A stretch of 64,000 nucleotides of DNA from contig NZ_VTYQ01000003.1 of the NCBI RefSeq assembly GCF_013113835.1, positions 558,001 to 622,000 of the forward strand, in the 5' to 3' direction. The position numbers were made by a program, and so were the translations under genes. The stretch comes from Vibrio sp. RE88 (GTDB taxonomy: Bacteria > Pseudomonadota > Gammaproteobacteria > Enterobacterales > Vibrionaceae). Shown piece after piece: positions 9,107-20,000 of this stretch (the first letter of the stretch is position 1; each line of letters opens with the position of its first letter). The notes below the pieces were generated by a model, which worked only from the letters and a program-made list of their open reading frames with translations, was not told where the DNA came from and did not search any database.

Positions 9107-9675
9107 TTCGATATTCTACCATTCTAGCTTGCGTAAGTTCACGTTTTCTAGGCAACAATTTGGTAAATCTCTCTCTAAGAATGAATTTCTGTTCAGCTAC
9201 GGATAAAAATTCACCAACATATTTACAATTTTCAAAAACTCTCGCACAAAGCCTTTAAATACATAGTCTTACAAAAATTAAAAATGGGTTTTTTAGCGTT
9301 TTATAATAAAGCAGATTGCTGAGTTTAATGGGTACTGCTATAGTTCACACCTGCAATGAATGATTAGGTTGCATTTTAATCAAACCCAATCGTTTTTGAG
9401 CAAGATATTGAGTAGCCCGCTAATTTACCAAAATGCAGCACACGGCGTAAGACGTTTCCGGGATTAGTACAGCTTGTTGCCCTACTCATAAATCTTTCAT
9501 GTTGAGTATTATCCGCCATCATTGCGGCTTACAAGCCGAACTTGTTTGTAAGACTGACGTGCCCAAAGAGCATCCCTCCAGCCGGGAGGCTGCACAAATT
9601 TAAGCCATGGGATCCGGCACCGTGAAAGAAACATCAAGGCAGCAAGAAAACACAGAATGACAACGAGATTTATCA
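9107..9675. promoter_or_regulatory. rluC-rne intergenic region with long rne leader
   Basis: 569 bp without a protein gene. A TATAAT at 9302-9307 with a weak -35 would give an rne leader of about 360 nt, close to the length known for E. coli, where the rne 5' UTR lets RNase E control its own mRNA. Visible folds on the plus strand: CTTAC...GTAAG (9528-9552) and CCCTCC-AGCC-GGGAGG (9574-9589). The ribosome binding site of rne is weak. The presence of an rne5-type element is inference; rluC promoter elements are not clear. Confidence 0.5.
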
Positions 9676-12606
9676 ATGAAAAGAATGTTAATCAACGCGA
9701 CTCAAAAAGAAGAGTTGCGTGTTGCTTTGGTTGATGGTCAGCGCTTATATGATTTAGATATCGAAAGCCCAGGCCACGAATCCAAAAAAGCAAATATCTA
9801 CAAAGGACGTATCACTCGCATCGAACCAAGCCTGGAAGCAGCCTTCGTTGACTACGGTGCCGAACGACACGGATTCCTCCCTCTAAAAGAAATTGCCCGC
9901 GAATATTTTCCTGAAGGTTACACTTACCAAGGCCGTCCAAGCATTAAAGAAGTGCTGACTGAAGGTCAGGAAGTGATTGTTCAAGTTGAGAAAGAAGAAC
10001 GTGGCAGCAAAGGTGCTGCACTAACGACATTCATTTCTCTTGCAGGTAGTTACCTTGTTCTGATGCCAAACAACCCTCGTGCTGGCGGTATTTCCCGTCG
10101 TATCGAAGGTGATGAGCGTACTCAACTGAAAGCTGCACTGGACACCTTGGACCTACCTAAAGGTATGGGCCTTATCGTACGTACAGCAGGTGTAGGCAAA
10201 AGCGCTGAAGAATTAGAGTGGGATCTTAACGTTCTACTTAATCACTGGGGTGCCATCAAGCAAGCTTCTGATGCCAACCCTGCGCCACTGCTTATTCACC
10301 AAGAAAGTAACGTTATCGTCCGAGCTATTCGCGACTATTTGCGCCGTGACATTGGTGAAATTCTCATCGATAGCAACACCATCTATGAGCGTGCGCTAGA
10401 ACATATCCAACTAGTTCGTCCAGACTTCGTCAATCGAGTCAAAAAGTACGACGGCGAAGTTCCACTGTTTAGTCACTACCAAATTGAAAGCCAGATTGAA
10501 TCGGCGTTCCAACGAGAAGTGCGTTTACCATCTGGCGGTTCAATCGTTATTGACCCAACAGAAGCATTGACGTCAATCGATATCAACTCAGCCCGTGCAA
10601 CGAAAGGCGGCGATATCGAAGAAACTGCACTGAACACCAACCTTGAAGCAGCCGATGAAATTGCACGTCAACTTCGTCTTCGTGACCTAGGCGGCTTGGT
10701 TGTTATCGACTTCATCGATATGACGCCAGTGCGTCACCAACGTGAAGTTGAGAACCGCCTGCGTGACGCGGTTCGCCTCGACCGTGCTCGTGTTCAGATT
10801 GGTCGTATCTCACGCTTTGGCCTACTAGAAATGTCTCGCCAACGCTTGAGCCCATCTCTAGCAGAAGCTAGCCACCATATCTGCCCTCGATGTAGCGGCA
10901 CAGGTGTGGTTCGTGATAATGAGTCTCTTGCTCTTTCTGTTCTTCGTTTGATCGAAGAAGAAGCATTAAAGGACAACACTGCTCAAGTTCTGGCTGTTGT
11001 TCCTGTTCCGATTGCGTCTTACCTTCTGAACGAAAAACGTCGTTCGATCAACCACATTGAACGCATTCAGGAAGTTAAGATCACGGTAGTTCCTAACTCA
11101 GATATGGAAACGCCGCATTTCGAAGTGATTCGAGTCCGTGAAAGCGAAGAGTTTGATTTGCTGTCTTACTTGCTGCCTAAGAAACTCGAGTCGATGAAAG
11201 AAGCAGAAGGTCGTGAGGTTGCTGAGCCGGAAGTTAAGCCTAAGAAGCTTGAAGAGCCTGCACTAAAAGGTTTTGCAGCACCGGCTCAATCTGCGCCAGC
11301 GCCAAAGCAGCCAGTGAAGAAAGCACCAGAGAAAAAGTCAGAACCTCGTGATGAGAAGCCAGGCTTAGTATCTCGATTCTTCAAAGCTCTGGGTAGTTTC
11401 CTATTCAGCTCTGAACCTGAAAAAGAACAGGTTGAAGAGAAACAAGAAAAAGCAGCGAAGAAAGACGGTCAGCGTAACAACCGCAACCGCCGTAATCGCA
11501 ACGACCAACGTCGTCGCAATTCTCGTGACAATCGTAACGAGAATCGTGAAGATAAACGCGATAACAAACGCAATAAACCTCAACGCGAACGTGATGAAGC
11601 TGCCAATGAAAATAAAGCTGCATCGAACGAACGTAAGCAACAAAATCGCAAGCCTAAGCAGGATCGCCGTAATAAACAGCGTGACGACGCGAAAGCGAGC
11701 AAGGTTGCTGAGGAAGGTTTGAAGCTCGCGGCTGAAGCGCAAAAAGATGATAAACCGAACCGTGCAGAAGAAAAAACGACCAAGGTAAAAGAGCGCCGTC
11801 AGCGTCGTAAACTGAACAAGCAGGTTCGAGTTAAAGACCAGAAAGCGAAAGCTGAAGCGGTTGAAGAAGTAAAACAGGTTAAAGCTGAAGCAGTCGCAGA
11901 AGCTATCGAGCAATCGGCTGAAGAAGTTGCAGCAGAAGATGCAGAGCAGCCTAAACAACGTCGTAACCGTCGTTCTCCACGTCATCTACGTGCAAGCGGT
12001 CAACGTCGTCGTCGTGGTCGCGATCGTCGCCCTAACCCGTTCCGCTTACGCAAAGGTGGTGTTGCTTCGCCAGAAATGGCAATGGGTAAAGTCATGCCAA
12101 GCTACGGTATCTCTAAGCCAGAACCGAAGCACAAAGCAAAAGCTGAACAGGCTGCGACACCAGAAGTGGTTACTCAAGCACTTGGTGGGTTCGCTTGCCC
12201 TGAAATGGCAATGGGCAAAGTTATCGTACGTCGCCCAGAGCCAGTGATTGAAGAGCCGAAAGTTGTTGAGCAAGCTGCTACGATTGAAGCCAAACCTGTG
12301 GAGACACCTGCACCTCAAGCAGTTGAGCCACAAGTCGCTCCAGAAGCAGTTGCAGACACGGCTGCTATTGTAGAAGCGGAAGCAGCACCTGCCCCTGTTA
12401 ATACAAGCTCTGAGATTATCGTACCGACAGCATTTAAAGGCCACGCCTCTGCTCCGATGGCGAAAGCACCAGGAACCACAGAAATGAAAGAAATTACTGT
12501 GATTGCTGCACCTTTCCGAGAAGAGCGCTACCTATCTAAAGGTGCGGGCAGCCAGGTTGCTAGCAATAAAGCCAGCGCTGCAATGGCAAAGCCTCAAAGC
12601 TTTTAA
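9676..12606 (+). CDS. rne: ribonuclease E
   Basis: Essential endonuclease that starts mRNA decay and processes rRNA and tRNA; scaffold of the degradosome. 976 aa. S1 domain (about 36-118), RNase H-like and 5'-sensor regions, catalytic Asp302 in 'SIDINSA' and the second Asp in 'VVIDFIDM', Zn-link 'CPRCSGTG' at about 403. After residue ~520 the chain is disordered: an amphipathic helix '[18 protein letters not shown]' (about 560-577) like the E. coli membrane anchor, then Arg/Lys-rich blocks (600-790) for RNA binding, then an Ala/Pro/Glu-rich tail. The tail holds four copies of an 'AS.PEMAMGK / ASA.MAK' motif (794, 837, 922, 964). Confidence 0.97.
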   Translation: MKRMLINATQKEELRVALVDGQRLYDLDIESPGHESKKANIYKGRITRIEPSLEAAFVDYGAERHGFLPLKEIAREYFPEGYTYQGRPSIKEVLTEGQEVIVQVEKEERGSKGAALTTFISLAGSYLVLMPNNPRAGGISRRIEGDERTQLKAALDTLDLPKGMGLIVRTAGVGKSAEELEWDLNVLLNHWGAIKQASDANPAPLLIHQESNVIVRAIRDYLRRDIGEILIDSNTIYERALEHIQLVRPDFVNRVKKYDGEVPLFSHYQIESQIESAFQREVRLPSGGSIVIDPTEALTSIDINSARATKGGDIEETALNTNLEAADEIARQLRLRDLGGLVVIDFIDMTPVRHQREVENRLRDAVRLDRARVQIGRISRFGLLEMSRQRLSPSLAEASHHICPRCSGTGVVRDNESLALSVLRLIEEEALKDNTAQVLAVVPVPIASYLLNEKRRSINHIERIQEVKITVVPNSDMETPHFEVIRVRESEEFDLLSYLLPKKLESMKEAEGREVAEPEVKPKKLEEPALKGFAAPAQSAPAPKQPVKKAPEKKSEPRDEKPGLVSRFFKALGSFLFSSEPEKEQVEEKQEKAAKKDGQRNNRNRRNRNDQRRRNSRDNRNENREDKRDNKRNKPQRERDEAANENKAASNERKQQNRKPKQDRRNKQRDDAKASKVAEEGLKLAAEAQKDDKPNRAEEKTTKVKERRQRRKLNKQVRVKDQKAKAEAVEEVKQVKAEAVAEAIEQSAEEVAAEDAEQPKQRRNRRSPRHLRASGQRRRRGRDRRPNPFRLRKGGVASPEMAMGKVMPSYGISKPEPKHKAKAEQAATPEVVTQALGGFACPEMAMGKVIVRRPEPVIEEPKVVEQAATIEAKPVETPAPQAVEPQVAPEAVADTAAIVEAEAAPAPVNTSSEIIVPTAFKGHASAPMAKAPGTTEMKEITVIAAPFREERYLSKGAGSQVASNKASAAMAKPQSF

Positions 12607-12626
12607 TCCGGTTTGATGAAGAATAA

Positions 12627-12655
12627 AAACAGCCCCATAACGGGGCTGTTTTTTT
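12627..12655 (+). terminator. intrinsic terminator of rne
   Basis: Stem AAACAGCCCC / GGGGCTGTTT with a 5-base loop and a run of seven T. Confidence 0.9.
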
Positions 12656-12905
12656 ATGTGTGCCTAGTAACGAGCATGACTGTTCTCACTATTTGTCACA
12701 AATATTAGCCAATATCTGCTTCTTTGTTGAACTTAATCACACTTTTAGGTAGCATTCGCCGACTCGATCTGAATCATTCGCTTGGTTTTCAGTGCTCTTT
12801 TACATCGCATTTTGCTCACATGAAAACTAAGCCAGAACCTATACTTAAATCTGTCGTTCTCTGGTATTCAGAATAACCGTAAACATTTAGCATAACTGAG
12901 CAAGC

Positions 12906-14465
12906 ATGTTTGAATTCCCTCAATTTTCGAAACACTCTGTAAAAAATGACGTGTTATCAGGCCTGACCGTTGCACTTGCATTGGTTCCTGAAGCCGTTGC
13001 CTTTGCCTTCGTGGCTGGTGTCGACCCTATGGTTGGCCTGTATGCAGCATTTATTGTCGGCCTAATTACTTCCATTTTTGGTGGCCGCCCAGGCATGATC
13101 TCTGGTGCAACAGGTGCAATGGCAGTAGTGATGGTGTCGCTAGTCGCATCACACGGTGTCCAGTACCTTTTTGCTGCCATATTACTTGCCGGTATCCTTC
13201 AGGTAGCTGCTGGTCTATTTAAGTTAGGTAAGTTCATCCGCATCGTGCCGCATCCAGTTATGATTGGTTTCGTTAACGGTCTAGCGATTGTAATTTTCCT
13301 CGCTCAGCTTGGTCAGTTCAAAGCACCAGACATTAACGGCATGCTAACTTGGTTACCTCAAGATCAAATGATGCTGATGCTGGGTTTAGTAGCGCTAACC
13401 ATGGCTATTATTCACTTCCTACCAAAATTCACTACCGCCGTACCATCATCCTTGGTAGCGATCGTCACAGTGACAGCTTTGGTAGTAGGCTTAGACCTGG
13501 AAACACGTACAGTTGTCGATTTCCTACGTACAATGTCTGGTGATGATGCAGCAACGCTGGCAGGCTCACTACCAACATTCTCTGTCCCAGCAGTACCGTT
13601 AACACTGGAAACACTACAAATCATTCTTCCGTACGCTATCATTCTTGCGGCGATTGGTCTGATCGAGTCTCTGCTAACACTGACTGTTCTGGATGAAATG
13701 ACAAACACTCGCGGTCAGTCAAACCGTGAATGTATCGGTCAGGGCATGGCAAACATGACATGTTCAGTGTTTGGCGCTATGGGTGGCTGTGCGATGATTG
13801 GTCAGTCGATGATCAACGTTAACTCAGGTGGCCGTGGTCGTTTGTCGGGCATCGTTGCTGCTTCTGCACTGCTGATATTTATCCTGTTCGCTTCTTCACT
13901 TATCGAGATGATCCCACTAGCCGCACTAGTTGGTGTGATGTTCATGGTGGTTATCGGCACTTTCGAGTGGGCAACATTCAAACTGGCTCGTCGTGTACCA
14001 AAACAAGACTTCTTTGTAATCGTACTAGTAACGGTCGTAACGGTAATGACCGACCTTGCTATTGCCGTCTTCGTTGGTGTTATTGCCTCCGCTCTGATGT
14101 TTGCTTGGCAACACGCTAAACACATCTATGCCGATACAAGTATCAATGCAGAAGGTTCTAAAGAGTACAAAATTCACGGCCCGGTATTCTTCGGTTCAGT
14201 CGCGAACTTCCTTGAGATTTTCGATGCACATGAAGATCCAAGCGACGTTATCGTCGATTTCGCTGATTCTCGTGTAACCGACCACTCGGCTATAGAAGCA
14301 ATTGAAACACTGGCGGAACGCTACTCTGCGCAGGGTAAGACGCTTCACCTACGCCACTTAAGCCCAGATTGTCGTAAGCTTCTCGACAAAGCAGGCAGCT
14401 TGGTAGAGATTAACGTCAAAGAAGACCCAAGCTACAAAGTCGCAACCGACGTACTAGCGGGTTAA
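12906..14465 (+). CDS. SulP-family inorganic anion transporter with STAS domain
   Basis: 519 aa inner-membrane protein with 10-12 hydrophobic segments (to about residue 400) and a C-terminal cytoplasmic STAS domain (about 415-515, '[19 protein letters not shown]'). SulP proteins move sulfate, bicarbonate or other anions; the N-terminal '[34 protein letters not shown]' region and 'ATGAMAVVM' match the family (quoted only to mark position, residues 16-80). Members in marine bacteria are often called bicarbonate transporters, but the substrate cannot be read from the sequence. Single gene with its own terminator. Confidence 0.9.
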   Translation: MFEFPQFSKHSVKNDVLSGLTVALALVPEAVAFAFVAGVDPMVGLYAAFIVGLITSIFGGRPGMISGATGAMAVVMVSLVASHGVQYLFAAILLAGILQVAAGLFKLGKFIRIVPHPVMIGFVNGLAIVIFLAQLGQFKAPDINGMLTWLPQDQMMLMLGLVALTMAIIHFLPKFTTAVPSSLVAIVTVTALVVGLDLETRTVVDFLRTMSGDDAATLAGSLPTFSVPAVPLTLETLQIILPYAIILAAIGLIESLLTLTVLDEMTNTRGQSNRECIGQGMANMTCSVFGAMGGCAMIGQSMINVNSGGRGRLSGIVAASALLIFILFASSLIEMIPLAALVGVMFMVVIGTFEWATFKLARRVPKQDFFVIVLVTVVTVMTDLAIAVFVGVIASALMFAWQHAKHIYADTSINAEGSKEYKIHGPVFFGSVANFLEIFDAHEDPSDVIVDFADSRVTDHSAIEAIETLAERYSAQGKTLHLRHLSPDCRKLLDKAGSLVEINVKEDPSYKVATDVLAG

Positions 14466-14473
14466 GCGGACGA

Positions 14474-14507
14474 AAAAAGGGCTTCCATTTGGAAGCCCTT
14501 TTTATTT
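14474..14507. terminator. bidirectional terminator between the SulP gene and rnd
   Basis: Stem AAGGGCTTCC / GGAAGCCCTT with flanking A and T runs, able to stop transcription from both sides between convergent genes. Confidence 0.88.
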
Positions 14508-14518
14508 ATCGTTAATAC

Positions 14519-15634
14519 TTACAGCAACTTATTGAGTTTTTCACCCATCAACTCTAAACGCCAGCTTTGCATCACATCCGGTAATATTGATGGATCGCGA
14601 TCTTTCTTCCACACCCAGCTAATCAACTGATTTAACTGTTTCTTGGACGCTAAAAACTCCGTCGCAAGCCCCGAAGCCTGAGAGGCTTTTTTCACTTCAT
14701 CTTTAAGGGATTTAAACTTCTGTTTGTAACCCGGCATATCCATCAAACGCTCAATTTTCGCCGGATACTCGTCAACAGGCGTCATTTTGGCTGATTTAAC
14801 AATCGAGATAATACGTGCACTGTGGCGTTGCACAGAACGAATATCTAAACCTTCCTGCTCCATTCTTTGTTTGTTCTGTAAGCCTAAACGAGCGACAGTA
14901 AGCAGGTCATATTCTTTAAAGATGAAATTCAGTGCTAGGTCTCGACGAATCGCCTCTTTGAAGCGCCAAGTGGCAAGCGGCTTTAATATCGCTAACTCAC
15001 TCGGTTTCAGTTGCCAAGCGCCCTTAACATCCAAGTAGGCTTTTTCAGGATCAAGTGACTTGATGCGCTTGGTAGCCAATAAATCACTTTCTTGCTGAGC
15101 CGCTTCCCACCAGCCAGCCTGAGTAATTTCTTCAAGCAGCTTTTCATACAATGGCAATAGATAGTGGACATCTGCGGCCGCGTAGTCGAGCTGCTTATCC
15201 GTTAGCGGTCTCGCAAGCCAGTCTGTACGGGACTCACTTTTATCCAGTTCTACGCCAAGATAAGACTCAACCAAAGAAGCAAAGCCCGTTGACAAACCAT
15301 GGCCTAAAAACGCAGCCATCAGTTGAGTATCCACCATCGGATAAGGCAGGCAACCAAAGCTGTTGTTAAACACTTCTAAGTCTTCACCACACGCGTGTAA
15401 AACCTTTAATACTGATGTGTCCTTGAGAAGGTGGACAAACGCCGTCATATCATCGATGACCGTTGGATCAATCAAAGAAAGTGTTTCACCATCAAATAAC
15501 TGAATAAGACCAAGCTGAGGGTAGTAGGTTCGTGTTCGGACAAACTCGGTATCAAGCATGACGACATCTGTATCTCTAGCTTGTTCACACACTTTTTCTA
15601 GCTGGTCTGGGCGGGTAATGATTTGATAATTCAC
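14519..15634 (-). CDS. rnd: ribonuclease D
   Basis: 3'-to-5' exonuclease that trims tRNA precursors. 371 aa. DEDD nuclease motif I has Asp28 and Glu30 ('MLDTEF'); the third motif is 'YAAADVHYLLPLY'; a C-terminal HRDC domain (about 210-290) follows. It is downstream of fadD, the same order as in E. coli, but separated by a terminator. Confidence 0.95.
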   Translation of the reverse strand: MNYQIITRPDQLEKVCEQARDTDVVMLDTEFVRTRTYYPQLGLIQLFDGETLSLIDPTVIDDMTAFVHLLKDTSVLKVLHACGEDLEVFNNSFGCLPYPMVDTQLMAAFLGHGLSTGFASLVESYLGVELDKSESRTDWLARPLTDKQLDYAAADVHYLLPLYEKLLEEITQAGWWEAAQQESDLLATKRIKSLDPEKAYLDVKGAWQLKPSELAILKPLATWRFKEAIRRDLALNFIFKEYDLLTVARLGLQNKQRMEQEGLDIRSVQRHSARIISIVKSAKMTPVDEYPAKIERLMDMPGYKQKFKSLKDEVKKASQASGLATEFLASKKQLNQLISWVWKKDRDPSILPDVMQSWRLELMGEKLNKLL

Positions 15635-15669
15635 AAAGCTCTCACTGTGACTGATGGGGTCTGCAAATA

Positions 15670-15699
15670 AAAATGCCGACTGGTATTAGTCGGCATTTT
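15670..15699 (-). terminator. intrinsic terminator of fadD
   Basis: Stem AAAATGCCGACT / AGTCGGCATTTT with a 6-base loop; minus-strand tail TTTTTATTT. Confidence 0.85.
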
Positions 15700-15733
15700 A
15701 ACATTAAACACTTGGTTCTGCTTATTTTTAACT

Positions 15734-17422
15734 TTAACTAGCCTTTGCTAGATTTGCATCGTTCTCTTCACGCAAAACACGGCGCAATATCTTGCCGACA
15801 TTGGTTTTCGGTAATTCATCTTTGAACTCAACCAGCTTGGGCACTTTATAGCCCGTCAGGTGCTGGCGACAGTGGGCAATGAGCTCATCTTTCGTCAAGC
15901 TCGGGTCACGTTTAACCACATAGATTTTCACGAGTTCACCTGAGACTTCATGCGGCTGACCGATCGCGGCGACTTCCAGTACTTTACCGTGCAATGCCAC
16001 CACATCTTCGATCTCATTTGGATACACATTAAAGCCGGACACCAGAATCATGTCTTTCTTGCGATCCACAATGTGAATCAACCCATCATCATCAAACTTA
16101 ACAATATCGCCCGTCGACAGCCATCCTTCACCATTGATGACTTCTTTACTGGCTTCTGGTCGTTGCCAGTAACCTTGCATCACTTGAGGGCCACGAACCT
16201 GCAGTTCTCCAACTTCAGTATTCGGTACTGGATTCCCTTCATCATCAACAATACGAACTTCAGTGGAAGGGACAGGCAAACCAATCGCGCCTGTGTATTC
16301 GGTGAGGTCGTATGGGTTAACCGTTACCAAAGGAGAACACTCGGTTAGACCGTAACCTTCTAATAGGTGTACGCCTGTTGTCTTCTTCCATTGTTCAGCG
16401 ACTGCACGTTGAACGGCCATACCGCCGCCTACCGCTAACTTCAGATTGCTGAAATCCAGCTCGTGGAAATCTTCATTATTGACCAAAGCATTGAACAGTG
16501 TGTTTACACCAGTAATTGCAGTGAACGGGCACTTTTGTAGCTCTTTGACAAAACCTGGAATATCTCGGGGGTTAGTGATCAACAGGTTACGTCCGCCCAG
16601 TTCAAGGAACAATAAGCAGTTCACCGTCAGGGCAAACACATGATAAAGAGGCAGCGCGGTCACAACCACTTCTCGGCCTTCTTTTAGTACCGGTCCATAC
16701 ATCCCTTTAGCCTGCAAAATGTTTGCAATCATATTGCTATGAGTCAGGATGGCCCCTTTCGCTACCCCTGTCGTACCGCCGGTGTACTGAAGGAAGGCAA
16801 TATCGTCGCCAGACATGAAAGGTTTAACGTACTGCAAGCGTCGACCTTTATGCAGGGCCTTACGCATTGAAATCGCCCCTGGTAGGTCATACTTAGGCAC
16901 CATGCCTTTAACGTACTTAACCACAAAGTCGACCAATGTGCCTTTTGCGCGTGGAAGCATCTGACCTAAGCTGGTCAGTACAACATGCTTAACAGGAGTA
17001 TTGTCTACGATTTGCTCTAATGTGTTAGCAAAGTTAGATACGATCACAATCGCTTTCGCACCAGAGTCATTTAGCTGGTGTTCAAGTTCACGTGGCGTGT
17101 ATAGAGGGTTCACATTAACAGCGATCAGACCTGCACGCAGGACGCCAAACAATGCCACTGGGTATTGCAGAAGGTTTGGCATCATCAAAGCAACGCGGTC
17201 GCCTTTTTCCAGCTTAAGTTCGTTTTGCAGGTAAGCAGCGAAAGCGCGGCTGCGCTCTTCAAGCTTACGAAATGTCATCACCGAGCCCATGTTCATAAAG
17301 GCAGGCTGGTCAGCATATTTCTGTACTGACTGCTCAAACATTTCCACCAATGACGGATACTGATCTGGGTTGATATGCTCAGGCACATCACTTGGATAAC
17401 GTGATAACCAAGGTTTATCCAC
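15734..17422 (-). CDS. fadD: long-chain fatty acid-CoA ligase
   Basis: Activates long-chain fatty acids to acyl-CoA at the inner membrane during uptake. 562 aa, as E. coli FadD. AMP-binding signature '[12 protein letters not shown]' (about 213-224), '[11 protein letters not shown]', '[12 protein letters not shown]' and the C-terminal catalytic Lys region '[11 protein letters not shown]'. Starts with GTG after a GAGGAG ribosome binding site. It follows the slp-hydrolase pair by 110 bp; I did not find a convincing FadR site in that gap. Confidence 0.96.
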   Translation of the reverse strand: MDKPWLSRYPSDVPEHINPDQYPSLVEMFEQSVQKYADQPAFMNMGSVMTFRKLEERSRAFAAYLQNELKLEKGDRVALMMPNLLQYPVALFGVLRAGLIAVNVNPLYTPRELEHQLNDSGAKAIVIVSNFANTLEQIVDNTPVKHVVLTSLGQMLPRAKGTLVDFVVKYVKGMVPKYDLPGAISMRKALHKGRRLQYVKPFMSGDDIAFLQYTGGTTGVAKGAILTHSNMIANILQAKGMYGPVLKEGREVVVTALPLYHVFALTVNCLLFLELGGRNLLITNPRDIPGFVKELQKCPFTAITGVNTLFNALVNNEDFHELDFSNLKLAVGGGMAVQRAVAEQWKKTTGVHLLEGYGLTECSPLVTVNPYDLTEYTGAIGLPVPSTEVRIVDDEGNPVPNTEVGELQVRGPQVMQGYWQRPEASKEVINGEGWLSTGDIVKFDDDGLIHIVDRKKDMILVSGFNVYPNEIEDVVALHGKVLEVAAIGQPHEVSGELVKIYVVKRDPSLTKDELIAHCRQHLTGYKVPKLVEFKDELPKTNVGKILRRVLREENDANLAKAS

Positions 17423-17532
17423 GGTAATACTCCTCGAATTAAGCTGACTGTTGTCGACGAAACGCCGTGTTTTTATTGACGACTATTACAACACAGGCAA
17501 AGAGCTTGAGCACGAAAGACTCAAACACTTGT

Positions 17533-18390
17533 TTAAATTTTGTTAACTAAGCCAAAAATTAGGTTAGATACTCTAGAAGGGACTTGTAGATGGCAGTGAT
17601 GTCCACCCTCAACCGTAAAAATTTCGGCCGGATTAGGAGTGTCATCCTGTGTTTTCTGCAAGTGGGGGAAACCTTGTTCGCCTAGCACAACAATCTGCGG
17701 ACTGGTGATCTCTCGGCTGATTGATTGTGCATGCTCAAATGACATGCGATACAAAGACTGACTTTGTAATTTCTCATCGTGGCGCCATATCCAACCATCA
17801 TTGGTCTTTACCAATCCTCGCTGGACGATGGGTCTGATAAGGTCAGAAGCAATTTGATTAACCTTAGCCCTGACTTCAATAGCAGTGGCATCAGACTCAA
17901 ATGCTCTGGTTGGTTTGCTACGAATTCTCTGACGACTCAAAACGCCTTCTCTCAAACGAGAAACCGTTTCGCTCTCTTGTTCCGCCAAAGGCCCGTGCCC
18001 TTCTATCTGAACCAATCCACTGATCTGTTCAGGAAAGGCGGCACTATAGCAACTTGCAATCAAAGCACCAAGAGAATGACCAACCAACACCAGTCTGTTT
18101 GGCGATAAGTTAGCCAAAAACTGATAAACATCGTCAATATAGTCATGAAATGGGTAGAAGTTACTGCCTGGCTTATGACTGGAATGACCATGGCCGGGCA
18201 GGTCAATCGCGCACAAGTGCAGTGAAGGGGCGGATTGATGCAGCTCTTGCATCAAGGATTCAAAGCTGGCGGCATTATCCAACCAGCCATGAAGGAAAAC
18301 GATAGAGCAATCTGCTGTCTGACTATAACCGTATTCGATAGCAGCTAGATGACCATCAGCTAAGGGGTAACGCGTATCTCTTCGGGTCAT
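17533..18390 (-). CDS. alpha/beta-fold hydrolase, substrate unknown
   Basis: 285 aa. Oxyanion motif 'HGWLDNAASF', nucleophile elbow 'GHSLGALIAS', acid region and final His in 'VEGGHHCHLQ'. No signal peptide, so cytoplasmic. The ATG overlaps the stop of the upstream lipoprotein gene by 4 bases (ATGA). It sits between slp and fadD, a position vacant in E. coli; an esterase or thioesterase serving lipid metabolism is plausible but is only inferred from the neighbourhood. Confidence 0.85.
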   Translation of the reverse strand: MTRRDTRYPLADGHLAAIEYGYSQTADCSIVFLHGWLDNAASFESLMQELHQSAPSLHLCAIDLPGHGHSSHKPGSNFYPFHDYIDDVYQFLANLSPNRLVLVGHSLGALIASCYSAAFPEQISGLVQIEGHGPLAEQESETVSRLREGVLSRQRIRSKPTRAFESDATAIEVRAKVNQIASDLIRPIVQRGLVKTNDGWIWRHDEKLQSQSLYRMSFEHAQSISREITSPQIVVLGEQGFPHLQKTQDDTPNPAEIFTVEGGHHCHLQVPSRVSNLIFGLVNKI

Positions 18391-18944
18391 TTGACTTCTT
18401 GGATCACCTTGCCCTGTCTGGTACCTCGGGTGAGGTCACGGCAATACAAACTGCGGCAAGGGTACATTGAGGGTCCAAAATCATCGTGTACAATCACGCG
18501 CTCTTCAATTCGCCACAGATGATAACTTTTGATCTTCATGACTGGAAAATCATAGCTATACTCACCCACTTTGGCAGCTTCAGTACCACTGCTATCACCG
18601 AGCAAGGTAATCAATCGCCCTTCAGACAGCGTTACTGGGTCGGCGAAACCGTCGATGTAGCCTACGAATCGGCCTTGAGGTTCTTGGTCAATATCAGGCT
18701 TACCATTGGAACTGATGGGTAAATTAACAACTTCCACTCGCGTCTTGTCTTTCAGGTTAGTCACACTGGCAATCACACCGCCCAAGCGTAACTCCTGCTT
18801 TTGTGATGCAGAAGCTTGCCAGCCGGAGTAATCCGTTTGTAGATCTGGGTTATCTGACGCGAGATTTTCTGGAAGCGTACTGCACGCGGTGAGTGCAACA
18901 AGCACACTAGCCATAGAAACAAGTTTAAAAACACGTGGCATCAT
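18387..18944 (-). CDS. yeaY: Slp-family outer membrane lipoprotein
   Basis: 185 aa. N-terminal signal with lipobox 'LVALTAC' (Cys about 21). The body matches the Slp/YeaY family, which in E. coli includes a starvation-inducible outer-membrane lipoprotein of unclear role. The symbol is by synteny: E. coli yeaY lies in the same yoaA-tsaB-yeaY-fadD series. Two adjacent ATGs (18944, 18941) are possible starts. Overlaps the hydrolase by 4 bases. Confidence 0.88.
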   Translation of the reverse strand: MMPRVFKLVSMASVLVALTACSTLPENLASDNPDLQTDYSGWQASASQKQELRLGGVIASVTNLKDKTRVEVVNLPISSNGKPDIDQEPQGRFVGYIDGFADPVTLSEGRLITLLGDSSGTEAAKVGEYSYDFPVMKIKSYHLWRIEERVIVHDDFGPSMYPCRSLYCRDLTRGTRQGKVIQEVK

Positions 18945-18963
18945 AAGGACTTACCAAAAAGGG

Positions 18964-19266
18964 TTATATATAAATATCGACACCTAACAGCTGCGATAGT
19001 TCATCACGCTTAGACTGGTTCATGATATTCATATACTCTTCCATCGCTTTGCGGCCCTGCCCTTCAGGCAAGTCGTATTGCACTTGAGCTTTATGAATGT
19101 CTGACTCGTTGACGTGACGGATAGAATGCGCCACCGCGTTGGCGACTTTGGATGGCTGGCCAACGGATGACTTCTCCTGAGATTTTTTTACCTCATTCTT
19201 TTTTCCGGTTTTATTGGCCTTATTCGGTCCCGGAACCGAAGGAGGCAATCCATTAATCGAAACCAT
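18964..19266 (-). CDS. small conserved-looking protein of unknown function
   Basis: 100 aa. Residues 1-45 are rich in Lys, Ser, Pro and Asn and look disordered; residues 45-100 look helical and end in 'YMNIMNQSKRDELSQLLGVDIYI'. No signal peptide, membrane segment or catalytic motif. Placed 20 bases after tsaB and 19 bases before slp, in step with both, so it is a real operon member. Similar Vibrio proteins have, I think, been labelled as a partition protein in databases; nothing in the sequence supports that. Confidence 0.75.
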   Translation of the reverse strand: MVSINGLPPSVPGPNKANKTGKKNEVKKSQEKSSVGQPSKVANAVAHSIRHVNESDIHKAQVQYDLPEGQGRKAMEEYMNIMNQSKRDELSQLLGVDIYI

Positions 19267-19286
19267 ACTATCCGTCTAATTACACC

Positions 19287-19988
19287 TTATTCTCTGCCTG
19301 GCAATTTCTTCCATGCTACGGTATCACGCAGATACACAGGGCTGGCATCTTCTACCATCACGGTGTTGCCCTGTTCCAATTCGAATTTCGCCAGTGCGAC
19401 GATATCTTCCGCATCAGGGAAAAGAACCTCTCCCGCCGCGACTTCAAATTTCAGCTCAGCTAGCGCTTCCTGATACGCTTCCCAACCCGTTCCTGCAGTC
19501 AACCAGCGTTGTTCGTCACTTTGGCTATTTTCAGCCAAAACCGCAGGTGGAATAACGCATTCGGCATCAGTAGCCATCCAAGTGCCATCTTCTTGACGCG
19601 AAAAACGACCCCAATAGACTTCGCTCATTCGCGCGTCAATCGCACACGCCACGTGGCTTACACCATGTTTACGGTAACTACCCTGAGCCATTGCTTGCAA
19701 TGTTGAAACACCAATCATAGGCAGGTCAGCACCAAACGCTAAACCCTGTGCAATACCAATGCCAATGCGGACACCTGTAAAGCTACCCGGTCCACGACCA
19801 TACGCGAGCGCGTCGAGTTCAGCCAGAGTGCTCCCCGCTTCTTTCAGTACTTCATCTACCATAGGGAGAATTTTTTTGGTGTGGTCTCGCGGTGCTACTT
19901 CACTGCGAACATAGATCTGGTCATTAACTAGCAATGCAACAGAGCAGTTCTCTGTTGCCGTGTCTAAGGCAAGAATTTTTGCGCTCAT
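19287..19988 (-). CDS. tsaB: tRNA threonylcarbamoyladenosine biosynthesis protein TsaB
   Basis: 233 aa, ASKHA-fold partner that binds TsaD and TsaE to make t6A37 in ANN-decoding tRNAs. Typical '[14 protein letters not shown]' start and '[15 protein letters not shown]' motif. Like other TsaB proteins it lacks the TsaD metal-binding histidines. ATG 12 bases after the yoaA stop, so co-transcribed. Confidence 0.95.
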   Translation of the reverse strand: MSAKILALDTATENCSVALLVNDQIYVRSEVAPRDHTKKILPMVDEVLKEAGSTLAELDALAYGRGPGSFTGVRIGIGIAQGLAFGADLPMIGVSTLQAMAQGSYRKHGVSHVACAIDARMSEVYWGRFSRQEDGTWMATDAECVIPPAVLAENSQSDEQRWLTAGTGWEAYQEALAELKFEVAAGEVLFPDAEDIVALAKFELEQGNTVMVEDASPVYLRDTVAWKKLPGRE

Positions 19989-20000
19989 TGAATTCTCTGA

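Noticed and set aside
9333..9675. Possible tRNA or independent small RNA gene in the rluC-rne gap
   Set aside because: No cloverleaf or terminator is seen; the folds fit better as part of the rne leader.
11401..11985. 194-residue open frame on the minus strand inside rne
   Set aside because: It mirrors the Arg/Lys-rich codons of the RNase E tail and gives a Phe/Leu/Arg-biased peptide with no promoter or ribosome binding site.
17423..17532. FadR operator in front of fadD
   Set aside because: No CTGGTC-type palindrome is present, unlike at fadH.
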